This document shows, one piece after another, positions 16,443 through 24,320 of a stretch of 64,000 nt of DNA (position 1 is its first letter; each line of letters starts with the position of its first letter). Made by a program: the position numbers and the translations under genes. The notes beneath the pieces are model-generated. The model did not search any database and was not told the DNA's origin. It saw only the letters and a list, made by a program, of their open reading frames with translations. This stretch comes from CAYQLT01 sp964418425. Its GTDB lineage: Bacteria; Bacillota; Limnochordia; Limnochordales; Geochordaceae. The stretch lies in the NCBI GenBank assembly GCA_964418425.1, contig CAYQLT010000009.1, positions 1 to 64,000 on the forward strand, given 5' to 3'.

Positions 16443-17386
16443 GCTCGCTCACCTGCTTTCGGCCCAGCCGATACGACCCGGCGGACCCGATCCCTGCTGC
16501 GGATGCTGCCGCCGGCCGCCTCGGAGACGCTGGTGATGTCCGCTGTGGGGCCCGGGCGCGCAAAAAGCCCCGGCCAATCGCGCCGGCCCCGGCGCGCGCC
16601 GCTCACGTCCATACGGTCTCGCAGTCCGTCCCCCAGCAAATTGAAGCCCAGCACGCTGAGCGCGATGGCAAGTCCGGGAAACAGCGCCGGATACGGAGAG
16701 AGCACCAAGAAACCCTGAGCCTCCCGCAACATCCGCCCCCAGCTGGGGTTAGGCGGCTGGGTGCCCAGGCCCAGGTAGGATAGCGCCGCCTCCGCCAGTA
16801 CGGCCACGCCGAAGGCGAAGCTGGACTGGATGGCCAGCGGCCCGAGTATGTTGGGGAGCACATGGCGGCGCAGCAGGTGGCCCGGGGGCGCCCCGATGGC
16901 ACGGGCTGCCTCCACGTACGCCTGCGGCTTCACCGCCATCACCGAAGCCCTCGTCACCCGCGCGAAGGCCGGAACCGCGGAAATCCCCACCGCCACCATC
17001 GAACTCGTCGCCCCCGGCCCCCACGCCGTCGCCAGAAGCAGTGCGAGCAAAAGGGCCGGGAAAGCGTACAGCGCGTCCATCACCGACATCACCGCCCGGT
17101 CCCACCAGCCGCCCGCGTAGCCGGCAGCCAGCCCCAGCGCCAGGCCTGCCCCAAGGCCGATCCCGACCGCCACCATGCCGACCCACAGCGCGTTTTGCGC
17201 CCCCACCATCACCCGGGAGAGGATGTCCCGACCGAAGTGGTCCGTGCCCAGCGGATGGGCCGCCGAGGGGGGCGCCAGGCGGTTTAGGAAGTTGACCTGG
17301 TTGGGGTTGTAGGGGACGTACATCAGGCTGACGAGGGCGATGACGCCCACAAATAGCACGATGGCGGCGCCCAGGCGTAACGACAT
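16439..17386 (-). CDS. Oligopeptide ABC transporter permease, DppC type
   Basis: This membrane subunit of a peptide/nickel-type ABC importer has 315 residues. An N-terminal span (GAAIVLFVGVIALVSLMYV) is followed by PLGTDHFGRDILSRVMVGAQ, the standard DppC periplasmic entry. The core permease contains the EAA loop (YVEAARAIGAPPGHLLRRHVLPN) that contacts the ATPase. The C-terminus carries about 45 extra residues past the usual DGLRDRMD end. Its partner permease and binding protein lie on the opposite strand at 20465-22928; no ATPase gene is present. Confidence 0.88.
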   Translation of the reverse strand: MSLRLGAAIVLFVGVIALVSLMYVPYNPNQVNFLNRLAPPSAAHPLGTDHFGRDILSRVMVGAQNALWVGMVAVGIGLGAGLALGLAAGYAGGWWDRAVMSVMDALYAFPALLLALLLATAWGPGATSSMVAVGISAVPAFARVTRASVMAVKPQAYVEAARAIGAPPGHLLRRHVLPNILGPLAIQSSFAFGVAVLAEAALSYLGLGTQPPNPSWGRMLREAQGFLVLSPYPALFPGLAIALSVLGFNLLGDGLRDRMDVSGARRGRRDWPGLFARPGPTADITSVSEAAGGSIRSRDRVRRVVSAGPKAGERA

Positions 17387-17662
17387 GGCTGTAAAGTCTC
17401 ATCCCCCGGCGCCATTGTACACCAGCGCCCGAGCCGGGGGCCTTGCGTCCGGGAAAGTCTTCCACCCGCACTGCAGCTGCTCCGCAGACGGCTTGTACGC
17501 TTCGCCCCCGCAGGGAGATAATGGGGGGCGATCGAGCCGCTGCAAGCACTGGCAGCGCCCGCCCCACAACCGAGGCGACGACACAGAGCACCAACGACCT
17601 CGCTGGTGGGAAAGAAGCAGGGCTGGTGAGGAAGAAGGAAAGTTGCTGAGGAAGAAGCGCCC

Positions 17663-19015
17663 ATGATGCAAGGAGAAGCCCAAATAACGCAAAAGCGAGA
17701 GGCGGAATACGAAGAAGAGGTTCGCACCCTGACCCGCCGGCACGTGCTGGTCCCGTGGGTCGCCCAGAGGCCGCTTACGCACCCGGTCATCGACCATGCG
17801 GAAGGTTGCTGGCTGTATGGCCCGGGCGGAGGCCGCTACCTCGATCTCTCCTCCGGCCTCGTCAACGCCAACATCGGCCATGGCCATCCCCACGTGATCG
17901 CCGCCATCGAGCGCCAGGCCCGCCGCGTCACCTACGTGGTCCCCACCTTCGCCACCGACGTTCGGGCCAGGCTCGCCCGGGAGCTGGCAGCCATCTCGCC
18001 GCAGGGCCGGCTCACCCGGGTATTCTTCACCACCGGCGGCACGGAGGCGGTGGAAAACGCCATCAAGATGGCCCGCCTCGTCACGGGCCGCTTCAAGGTG
18101 CTGGCGTCCTACCGCTCCTTCCACGGGGGCACCTACGGAGCGCTGTCCGCCAGCGGGGAGAGCCGCCGCTGGCCTGCGGAGCCGGGCATCCCGGGCATCG
18201 TCCACTTCTTCACACCTTATCCGTACCGAAGCCCGTTTCCCGTACCGCCCGAGCGGGAGGCCGAGGCCGCGCTGGCCCACCTGGAGCAGGTTCTGCAGTA
18301 CGAGGGTCCGCACACGGTGGCGGCCGTGCTGCTGGAGCCCATCGCCGGTTCCAATGGGGTGGTGGTGCCCCCGGACGGTTACCTGCAGGGGGTTCGAGAG
18401 ATCTGCAGCCGCCACGGCATCCTCCTCATCCTCGATGAGGTGATGACGGGCTTCGGGCGCACCGGCCGATGGTTCGCCGCCGAGCACTGGGGTGTGGTCC
18501 CCGACATGATCACGTTCGCCAAGGGGGTGAGCGCAGGCTACGTCCCGCTGGGGGGCGTTCTGGTGTCGGAGGAGGTGGCCGCATACTTCGACGACCATGT
18601 CCTGGCGGGGGGCCTGACGTACAGCGGGCACGCCCTCGCCTGCGCCGCCGGGCTGGCCGCCATCGAGGTCTACCGGCAGGAGGGGCTCGTGGAACGTGCG
18701 GCCCGCATGGAGTCCGCCCTGCGGGAGCGGCTGATCCAGCTCGCCGCACGACATCCCCTCATCGGGGACGTGCGGGGCAAAGGTCTTTTCTTCGCGCTGG
18801 AACTGGTCAAGGATCGGGCCACGCGGGAACCGTGGGTTCCCTGGAACAGCCGGGACTCCGGCCCCACGAACCGCCTGTTGGGCGCCCTGCTGCGGCGTGG
18901 CGTGTACGTGTTCGGGCGGTGGAACGTCCTCATCCTGGCGCCGCCCCTGACCATCGGGGAGCCGGAGCTGGACTTCGCCGCCCAAGCGCTGGATGGAGCG
19001 CTGGCCGAAGCATGA
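17663..19015 (+). CDS. PLP-dependent class-III aminotransferase
   Basis: This enzyme moves an amino group between an amine or omega-amino acid and a keto acid using pyridoxal phosphate. The 450-residue protein has the class-III features in order: a substrate part with DLSSGLVNANIGHGHP, the cofactor loop TTGGTEAVENAIK (about 123-135), LLILDEVMTGFGRTG with Asp258, and Lys287 in ITFAKGVSAGYVPLGG for the Schiff base. The exact substrate cannot be read from sequence. It leads a plus-strand cluster with an M20 peptidase, a peptide-binding protein and a permease, so it may process imported peptides or amines. Confidence 0.88.
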   Translation: MMQGEAQITQKREAEYEEEVRTLTRRHVLVPWVAQRPLTHPVIDHAEGCWLYGPGGGRYLDLSSGLVNANIGHGHPHVIAAIERQARRVTYVVPTFATDVRARLARELAAISPQGRLTRVFFTTGGTEAVENAIKMARLVTGRFKVLASYRSFHGGTYGALSASGESRRWPAEPGIPGIVHFFTPYPYRSPFPVPPEREAEAALAHLEQVLQYEGPHTVAAVLLEPIAGSNGVVVPPDGYLQGVREICSRHGILLILDEVMTGFGRTGRWFAAEHWGVVPDMITFAKGVSAGYVPLGGVLVSEEVAAYFDDHVLAGGLTYSGHALACAAGLAAIEVYRQEGLVERAARMESALRERLIQLAARHPLIGDVRGKGLFFALELVKDRATREPWVPWNSRDSGPTNRLLGALLRRGVYVFGRWNVLILAPPLTIGEPELDFAAQALDGALAEA

Positions 19016-19037
19016 ACTCGAAGCGGGTGGCGGCGGC

Positions 19038-20243
19038 GTGAGCGAGCTTGAGCGCCTCGCGCAGGCAGCTGCATCGGCCGTGGACCGGGAAGAGCTGGTG
19101 CGCCTCGCCGTCGAACTGGTGCGCATCCCGAGCCACTACCCGGGCCCCGGCGAAGCGCCCGTGGTGGATCATCTCGCCGGCTACCTGGGCTCCCGAGGCT
19201 TCCAGGTGCGGGTGCAGGAGGTCATGCCCGGGCGACCCAACCTCATCGCGGACCTGGGGGAGGGGCCGGGAGGGCTCATCCTGGAGGGGCATGCCGACGT
19301 CGTCACCCCGGGGGACGAAGCGGCCTGGCGCCACCCTCCATTCGGCGGGGTGCTGGAGGGCGGCCGGCTGTACGGGCGCGGGGCCGCCGACATGAAGGGA
19401 GGGCTGGCCGCGGCCATCGTAGCGTCTTTGGCCGTGCGGCAGGTGTGGGGCACGCCGCCCCGGCGGCTGCGGCTGGCGGTGCTGGCGGACGAAGAGGGGA
19501 TGATGGCCGGGGTCAAGGCGTTTGTGCGGGCCGGCCATGCCCGGGGCTTTCGCGGGGCCGTGGTCTGCGAACCCGAGGAAAACGAGATCTGCCTGTGGCA
19601 AAAGGGAGCCATGCGGGTTCGAATGCGCTTTCGAGGGCGGATGGCCCACGGCGCCATGCCCTACGCCGGCGCCAACCCCATCCCTGCCGCCGCGCTCGCC
19701 GCGGTGCGAGTCGCCGAGATGGAGCGGCACGTGCAGGCGGCGATGCGTCACGAGCAGCTCGGGCTGCCCTACCTCACACCCACGGTGCTGGAGGCCAGCG
19801 CGGGCGAGGGACAGCTCAACGTCATCCCACCTCAGGCGGTACTGGCGCTGGACGTACGCACCGTTCCCGGGCTGGAGCACGGACGGCTGCGCCGGGAGCT
19901 CGAGCAGGCGATGGCCGAGGCGCTGAACGCGTGTCCCGGGGTGAGCGGCGAGCTTGAGGTCATCGAGGATCGTCCGGCCACCGAGACCCCGCCGCAGGCG
20001 ATGGTGGTGCGGGCAGCCGAGCGGGCGCTTCGGCTGCTGGGGCTTCCGGTGCGCTACGGGGCCGTGCCCGGCGCCACCGACGGGACTTTCCTGTGGGCGT
20101 GGGAGCAGTTGCCCATCGTCACCCTGGGGCCGGGCGGCCGCAGCGTGCCCCACCAGGTAGATGAGTTCGTCGAGATCGACCAGGTGGTGCAGGCGGCACA
20201 GATCTATGCGGCGTTGGCCGTGTTGATGCTGGGCGAGCCGTAG
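19038..20243 (+). CDS. M20-family metallopeptidase (ArgE/DapE type)
   Basis: M20 enzymes use two zinc ions to remove acyl groups or cleave small peptides. The GTG at 19038 gives 401 residues. Metal-binding signs are ILEGHADVVTPGDE (about residue 80), YGRGAADMKGG with a metal Asp, and DEEGMMAG with the catalytic Glu pair; the C-terminal part has PGATDGTFLWAW with another ligand Asp. The lid domain starts near AMRVRMRFRGRMAHGAMP. The gene lies just after the aminotransferase and before the peptide-binding protein, so an intracellular dipeptidase or deacylase role for imported substrates is plausible. Confidence 0.85.
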   Translation: MSELERLAQAAASAVDREELVRLAVELVRIPSHYPGPGEAPVVDHLAGYLGSRGFQVRVQEVMPGRPNLIADLGEGPGGLILEGHADVVTPGDEAAWRHPPFGGVLEGGRLYGRGAADMKGGLAAAIVASLAVRQVWGTPPRRLRLAVLADEEGMMAGVKAFVRAGHARGFRGAVVCEPEENEICLWQKGAMRVRMRFRGRMAHGAMPYAGANPIPAAALAAVRVAEMERHVQAAMRHEQLGLPYLTPTVLEASAGEGQLNVIPPQAVLALDVRTVPGLEHGRLRRELEQAMAEALNACPGVSGELEVIEDRPATETPPQAMVVRAAERALRLLGLPVRYGAVPGATDGTFLWAWEQLPIVTLGPGGRSVPHQVDEFVEIDQVVQAAQIYAALAVLMLGEP

Positions 20244-20464
20244 AGGCGCCCGTGGCCGGCGGGTGCAGTCTGCCCGTCCGGGCGCCGGCGACGGCCGGCG
20301 AAAGGGACAGCGGGCCAGGAGCGGTTGGGAGGCGAAACGCGGTGCAGAAGTTTGCGCGGTGCAATCGGGCAGGAAGCCCGGGGGATCGGGCGCGGAGGGG
20401 GAGCCATGGGGGCAGCCGCAGCGGAACGGGGCGGCTCGCGACGTGGCTGCGCGCGGGGCCGAGC

Positions 20465-21970
20465 ATGGCAGCGCGGCTGGGGCTTGCGGCGCTGGTGGCC
20501 CTGTGGGCCCTGACAGCGGGTGCGTCCGCCGGGGCGGCGGCCGGCCAGGAGGGGCGGCTTGTCATCGCCATCAACGCGGAGCCGCCGGTGCTGGACCCCA
20601 GCGCCTCCACCTCCCAGGAGATCGCCCGGATCCTGTACGACAACGTGCTCCAGGGGCTGGTCAAGTTCAACGTCCGGGGGGAGATCGTCCCGGCCCTGGC
20701 CGAGGCCTGGCAGGTCTCGCCGGACGGCCTCACCTACCGGTTCACGTTGCGTCGGGGTGTCCGGTTTCACGATGGCTCCGGCTTCGATGCCGAGGACGTC
20801 TTGTTCAAGTTCCGAAGGGCTCTCGATCCCAACTCCGGCCACACCCATCCGGAGTACTACGCGGACATCGCCGAACTTCAGGCTCCCGACCCCTACACGG
20901 TGGTGTTCCGGCTGCGGCAACCCAACTCGGAATTCCTCTTCAACCTGGCTCGGCCGGACTCCGTGATCGGACCGGCCGGGCGAACCGATGAGCAGAAGAC
21001 CCACCCCATCGGAACGGGGCCGTTTCGTTTCGTCGCTTGGGACCGCGGCGTGGGGGTGCGGCTGGAGCGCTTCGATGCCTATTACGTGCCCGGCCTGCCG
21101 GCCCTACAGGCGGTCACCTTCCGGTTCCTGCCGGACCAAAACGCCCAGATCGCGGCGCTTCGGGCCGGCGACATCGATGTCATCGGGTACGGCGTGACGC
21201 CGGAGAACGCGCTGGCCATCCGGCAGGACCCCCGGCTCAAACTGGTGACGGGCAGCTCGACGGTGGAGATCACGGTGGGGATGAACAACTCCCGCCCGCC
21301 GTTCAACGACATTCGCGTCCGGCGCGCCATTCACTACGCCGTCGACAAAGAGGAGCTTGTGCAGGGGGTGATGATGGGCCTTGGGACCAAACTGGGCAGC
21401 CATCGCAGCCCCATCGAGAGTTGCTACGTCGACCTGTCCGGACGCTACCCCTACGATCCGGCCCGCGCGCGGGCGCTGCTGGCGGAGGCGGGATACGGCC
21501 CCCAAAACCCCCTGCGCTTCACCTTCACCCTGGCGGCTCCGTACCCGTACGAACGGCGCCTGGGTGAAGCCATCGCCGCGCAACTGGAACGGGTGGGGGT
21601 GCAGGCCCGCCTGGAGGTGGTGGAGTGGGCCACGTGGCTGTCCCGGGTGTTTCGAGGCGCCGACTACCAGATGACCATCATCGGCCACTCAGAGCCCAAC
21701 GACATCAACATCTACGCCAACCCGAACTATTATTTCCGCTACGACAACCCCGCGTTCCGGCAGACGTATGAGCAGTACCTGCGAACCACCGACCCCCGTG
21801 CCGCCTGCTCGCTGATGGAGAGCCTGCAGCGGATGCTGGCGGAGGACGCGGTCAACCTGTGGGTTATCAACGCTCCGTATGTGGCAGCCATGCGGCGAGA
21901 GGTGACCGGCTGGTGGACCGACCAGCCGACGCCCAGTATGAACGTGACGGAGGTGCGCCTGGCACGCTGA
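20465..21970 (+). CDS. Family-5 peptide-binding protein of an ABC importer
   Basis: This extracellular lipoprotein-like or secreted protein captures peptides for the DppBC permeases. The ATG at 20465 gives a clear signal peptide (MAARLGLAALVALWALTAG) and 501 residues; longer frames upstream are arginine-rich and not protein-like. Family signs are NAEPPVLDPSASTSQEIARI near the mature start, YRFTLRRGVRFHDG, and LDPNSGHTHPEYYADI. There is no lipobox Cys after the signal, so membrane anchoring is uncertain. The permease gene follows after 16 bp. Confidence 0.88.
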   Translation: MAARLGLAALVALWALTAGASAGAAAGQEGRLVIAINAEPPVLDPSASTSQEIARILYDNVLQGLVKFNVRGEIVPALAEAWQVSPDGLTYRFTLRRGVRFHDGSGFDAEDVLFKFRRALDPNSGHTHPEYYADIAELQAPDPYTVVFRLRQPNSEFLFNLARPDSVIGPAGRTDEQKTHPIGTGPFRFVAWDRGVGVRLERFDAYYVPGLPALQAVTFRFLPDQNAQIAALRAGDIDVIGYGVTPENALAIRQDPRLKLVTGSSTVEITVGMNNSRPPFNDIRVRRAIHYAVDKEELVQGVMMGLGTKLGSHRSPIESCYVDLSGRYPYDPARARALLAEAGYGPQNPLRFTFTLAAPYPYERRLGEAIAAQLERVGVQARLEVVEWATWLSRVFRGADYQMTIIGHSEPNDINIYANPNYYFRYDNPAFRQTYEQYLRTTDPRAACSLMESLQRMLAEDAVNLWVINAPYVAAMRREVTGWWTDQPTPSMNVTEVRLAR

Positions 21971-21986
21971 AGAGCGCCGGTAGGCG

Positions 21987-22928
21987 ATGGCGCGCTACCT
22001 GGTGGCCCGGGCGGGGGCCGCGGCGCTGACCCTGCTTCTGGCCAGCGTGCTGGTGTTCGGGTCGTTGCTCCTGGTGCCGGGGGATCCCGCCCAGGCCATC
22101 CTGGGCCTGGAGGCGAGCCCGCAGGCGCTTGAGGCCCTGCACCGCCAGCTCGGGCTCGACCAGCCTCCGCTTCGGCGGTATGTGTCGTGGCTGGCCCGGG
22201 TGGCCCGGGGCGACCTGGGGGAGTCCATCCGCTACGGGCAGCCGGTGGCGGAGCTCATTGCGGCCCGACTCTCCCTCACCGTGCCCCTGGTCGCCCTGAG
22301 CATGGCGGTGGGTGGGGCGTTCGCCCTGGGGTTCGGCATCCTTGCGGCACGCTTCCGGGACGGGCCGGCCGACTGGCTGGTGCGGTCCGTGGCGCTGGGC
22401 GGCGCCGTCTTGCCCACCTTCTGGGTGGGGCTGATGCTCATCGTGTTTTTCTCGGTGCGCCTGGGCCTTTTGCCCTCCGGGGGGTTTTCGGGGTGGGGCA
22501 ACGTGGGCCAAGCGCTGCGGGATCTCGCGCTGCCCGTGCTCACGCTGAGTCTGGCCCGCATGGCGCTTTTGACCCGGATGGTGCGGGGCAGTTTGCTGGA
22601 GGTGCTCGAGCAGCCCTTCGTGCGCACGGCAAGGGCCAAGGGTCTGTCGGAAAGGCGGGTGCTTGTCCGCCACGCCCTCAAGAACGCGCTCATCCCCGTG
22701 GTCACCGTGCTGGGACTGGAGTTTGCGCAGCTGCTGACGGCGGGCGTGGTGGTGGAGACGGTCTTCGCGCTGCCGGGCCTGGGCCAGCTGGCCCTCACGG
22801 CCATCGAGGCCCGGGACTACCCCATGGTTCAGGGCATCGTACTGGTGCTGGCGGGGTTCATCGTGCTGCTGCACCTCCTGGTCGACCTGCTGTACGCGCT
22901 CATCGACCCCAGGGTCACGTTCGCATGA
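21987..22928 (+). CDS. Oligopeptide ABC transporter permease, DppB type
   Basis: This membrane subunit has 313 residues and six or so spans, starting with an N-terminal one (RAGAAALTLLLASVLVFGSLLLVPGDP). LGLDQPPLRRYVSWLARVARGDLGESI and the C-terminal EAA loop (FVRTARAKGLSERRVLVRHALKN) are typical of DppB. It is co-transcribed with the binding protein. The gene ends inside the last 14 bases of the convergent HAD gene (22915-22928). A dppC gene, normally next, is instead on the minus strand at 16439-17386. Confidence 0.9.
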   Translation: MARYLVARAGAAALTLLLASVLVFGSLLLVPGDPAQAILGLEASPQALEALHRQLGLDQPPLRRYVSWLARVARGDLGESIRYGQPVAELIAARLSLTVPLVALSMAVGGAFALGFGILAARFRDGPADWLVRSVALGGAVLPTFWVGLMLIVFFSVRLGLLPSGGFSGWGNVGQALRDLALPVLTLSLARMALLTRMVRGSLLEVLEQPFVRTARAKGLSERRVLVRHALKNALIPVVTVLGLEFAQLLTAGVVVETVFALPGLGQLALTAIEARDYPMVQGIVLVLAGFIVLLHLLVDLLYALIDPRVTFA

Positions 22929-23826
22929 GGGTTCGGCCCGCATCCTCGGGCAGCAGATCCGCCACGCTTGGCAGCACCGCATCGGGCCGAAGCTCCGCCG
23001 GCGCCTGCGCGGCCGCGAGGCGGTCCGTGACCCCGCTCAGCACCAGCACCGCCGCCAGGCCCGCCTGGCGCGCCATGGCGATGTCCGTCTCCAGCCGGTC
23101 GCCCACCAGGGCTGTTCGCTCCACAGAGGTTCCAAGCCGGGCCAGAGCCGCCTGCACCATGAGGGTGGACGGCTTTCCCGCGACCCATTCCGGCACCTGC
23201 CCGGAGCAGGCCTTCAGGGCGGCGAGGATGGCGCCGGCGTCGGGCACGTCGCCGCCGTCCACCGGGCAGGTGGGGTCGGGGTTGGTGGCCACCAGGCGGG
23301 CGCCCCTTCGCAGCGCCTGGTGCGCGTGGTTGAGCTTGGTCCACGTGCAGGTGCGGTCGAAAGCCACCACCACCACGTCCACCCGCCAGCCCAAAGCGGC
23401 CGGGTCGTCCACCAGCCGCACCCCGGCCTCTCGCAGTTCCGCCAGGAACGGCGCCTCGCCGATGGCGTACACCGTGGCACCGGGATAGCGGGCTGTCAGC
23501 TCTCGGATGAGCACCTGAGAGGAGGTGATGACGTCTTCGGGTCGGGCGGGGATGCCCAGCCGGGTCAGCTTGGCGGCGTATGCGGCGCCGGGTTCCAGGG
23601 GCTTGTTGGAAAGAAAGACCAGCCGCCGGCCCCGCCGGCGCAGCTCCGCGACCACCCGGTCGGCGCCGGGAACCAGAGCCTCCCCCAGGTAGACGGTTCC
23701 GTCCAGGTCGAAGATGAACCCGTCGAACTGCTCCCAGCTGAAGGGCGGCGGCAGCTCCGCTGAAGTCGTCCTCCCGGCCGTCCCCTCCTGCGCCCCGGCC
23801 GAGGGCTCCTCCCGCCCTTGCACCAT
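22915..23826 (-). CDS. HAD-IIA family phosphatase (NagD/PGP-like)
   Basis: HAD-IIA enzymes remove phosphate from small phospho-compounds such as phosphoglycolate, glycerol phosphate or nucleotides. From the ATG at 23826 (GGGGGTGA upstream) there are 303 residues. Motif I is FIFDLDGTVYLG with the nucleophile Asp; motif II is FLSNKP; motif III is the Lys in VAGKPSTLMVQAALARLG; motif IV is VGDRLETDIAMA. The cap domain is of the C2a type. It is transcribed away from ugpBAE, so glycerol-phosphate or a related ester is a reasonable substrate guess. A transcription attenuator sits just before the gene. Confidence 0.88.
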   Translation of the reverse strand: MVQGREEPSAGAQEGTAGRTTSAELPPPFSWEQFDGFIFDLDGTVYLGEALVPGADRVVAELRRRGRRLVFLSNKPLEPGAAYAAKLTRLGIPARPEDVITSSQVLIRELTARYPGATVYAIGEAPFLAELREAGVRLVDDPAALGWRVDVVVVAFDRTCTWTKLNHAHQALRRGARLVATNPDPTCPVDGGDVPDAGAILAALKACSGQVPEWVAGKPSTLMVQAALARLGTSVERTALVGDRLETDIAMARQAGLAAVLVLSGVTDRLAAAQAPAELRPDAVLPSVADLLPEDAGRTLMRT

Positions 23827-23848
23827 GCGCTTCACCCCCGAGGACATG

Positions 23849-23890
23849 AAAAAACCCCGCGCCGCATGGTCACCACCACACGCGCAGGGG
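23849..23890 (-). terminator. Terminator-like attenuator before the HAD phosphatase
   Basis: On the minus strand CCCC(T)GCGC (plus 23882-23890) pairs with GCGCGGGG (plus 23855-23862), with one bulged base, and is followed at once by six T residues (plus 23849-23854). It lies between a long structured leader and the start codon at 23826, so it can only act as a leader attenuator. Confidence 0.6.
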
Positions 23891-24170
23891 CTTATCTCCC
23901 GTACTCCGCCGCCCTGCAGCTCCCGGGGGCCCGGCGCACCGAAAAGCGGCGGCCCCCGTGCCCGGGGGCGAGGCTTCGGCATCCCTGCGTGCTCCTCCTG
24001 CCTTGCATCCCGGCGCAGCGTCTCCCACCTTCTTGCGGCCCGGCTGCCCCCCGCCCTCGTTGGCCCCCCGGGCGCCGCGCCCTCCTCGAATACAGACACA
24101 GATCGGCACGCAGGAGGCGTGGGGAGCGTGTCGAACCGCTTAGCCGGCACAGGGGCCGGAGAGGTGGAGT

Positions 24171-24234
24171 GGCCCCGCGCAGCCGTCCGAGGGAGAGACC
24201 GGGAGGCTCTCCAGGGGTCTGCGCGGGGCCTTTT
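24171..24234 (+). terminator. Two-tier hairpin with T-run upstream of ugpB
   Basis: A perfect 12-bp stem (GGCCCCGCGCAG at 24171-24182 with CTGCGCGGGGCC at 24219-24230) encloses a second stem (GGAGAG at 24192-24197 with CTCTCC at 24207-24212). Four T residues follow at 24231-24234. It precedes the ugpB start by 87 bp, so it may attenuate transcription of the ugp operon or end an unseen leader RNA. Confidence 0.6.
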
Positions 24235-24320
24235 CCTCGCCTCGCCGATCCCCCCGGCGCCGGCGCAGCCGGGCCGGGTAAGCCCTGAAAGGTCTTGTGG
24301 GAAAGGGGCGGTGAGCCGAA

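Larger units (their letters stand above)
23827..24320. promoter_or_regulatory. 494-bp divergent leader region with two attenuator-like structures
   Basis: No gene is apparent here. Read on the minus strand it is a GC-rich leader of about 240 bases with nested hairpins and two copies of GGGATGC, ending in a terminator-like hairpin just before the HAD gene. Read on the plus strand it holds a long two-tier hairpin followed by four T residues about 90 bases before ugpB. The layout suggests conditional transcription termination in both directions. I compared the minus-strand leader with common riboswitch consensus elements I know (cobalamin, TPP, SAM-I, lysine, glycine, c-di-AMP) and found no match. 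Confidence 0.5.

Noticed and set aside
20252..20464. Longer start for the peptide-binding protein
   Set aside because: Residues before 20465 are not protein-like and the ATG at 20465 begins a clean signal peptide.
23826..24150. N-terminal extension of the HAD phosphatase up to 24150
   Set aside because: The frame is open but reads as Arg/Gly/Pro-rich sequence, contains the attenuator hairpin, and the ATG at 23826 has a good ribosome site.
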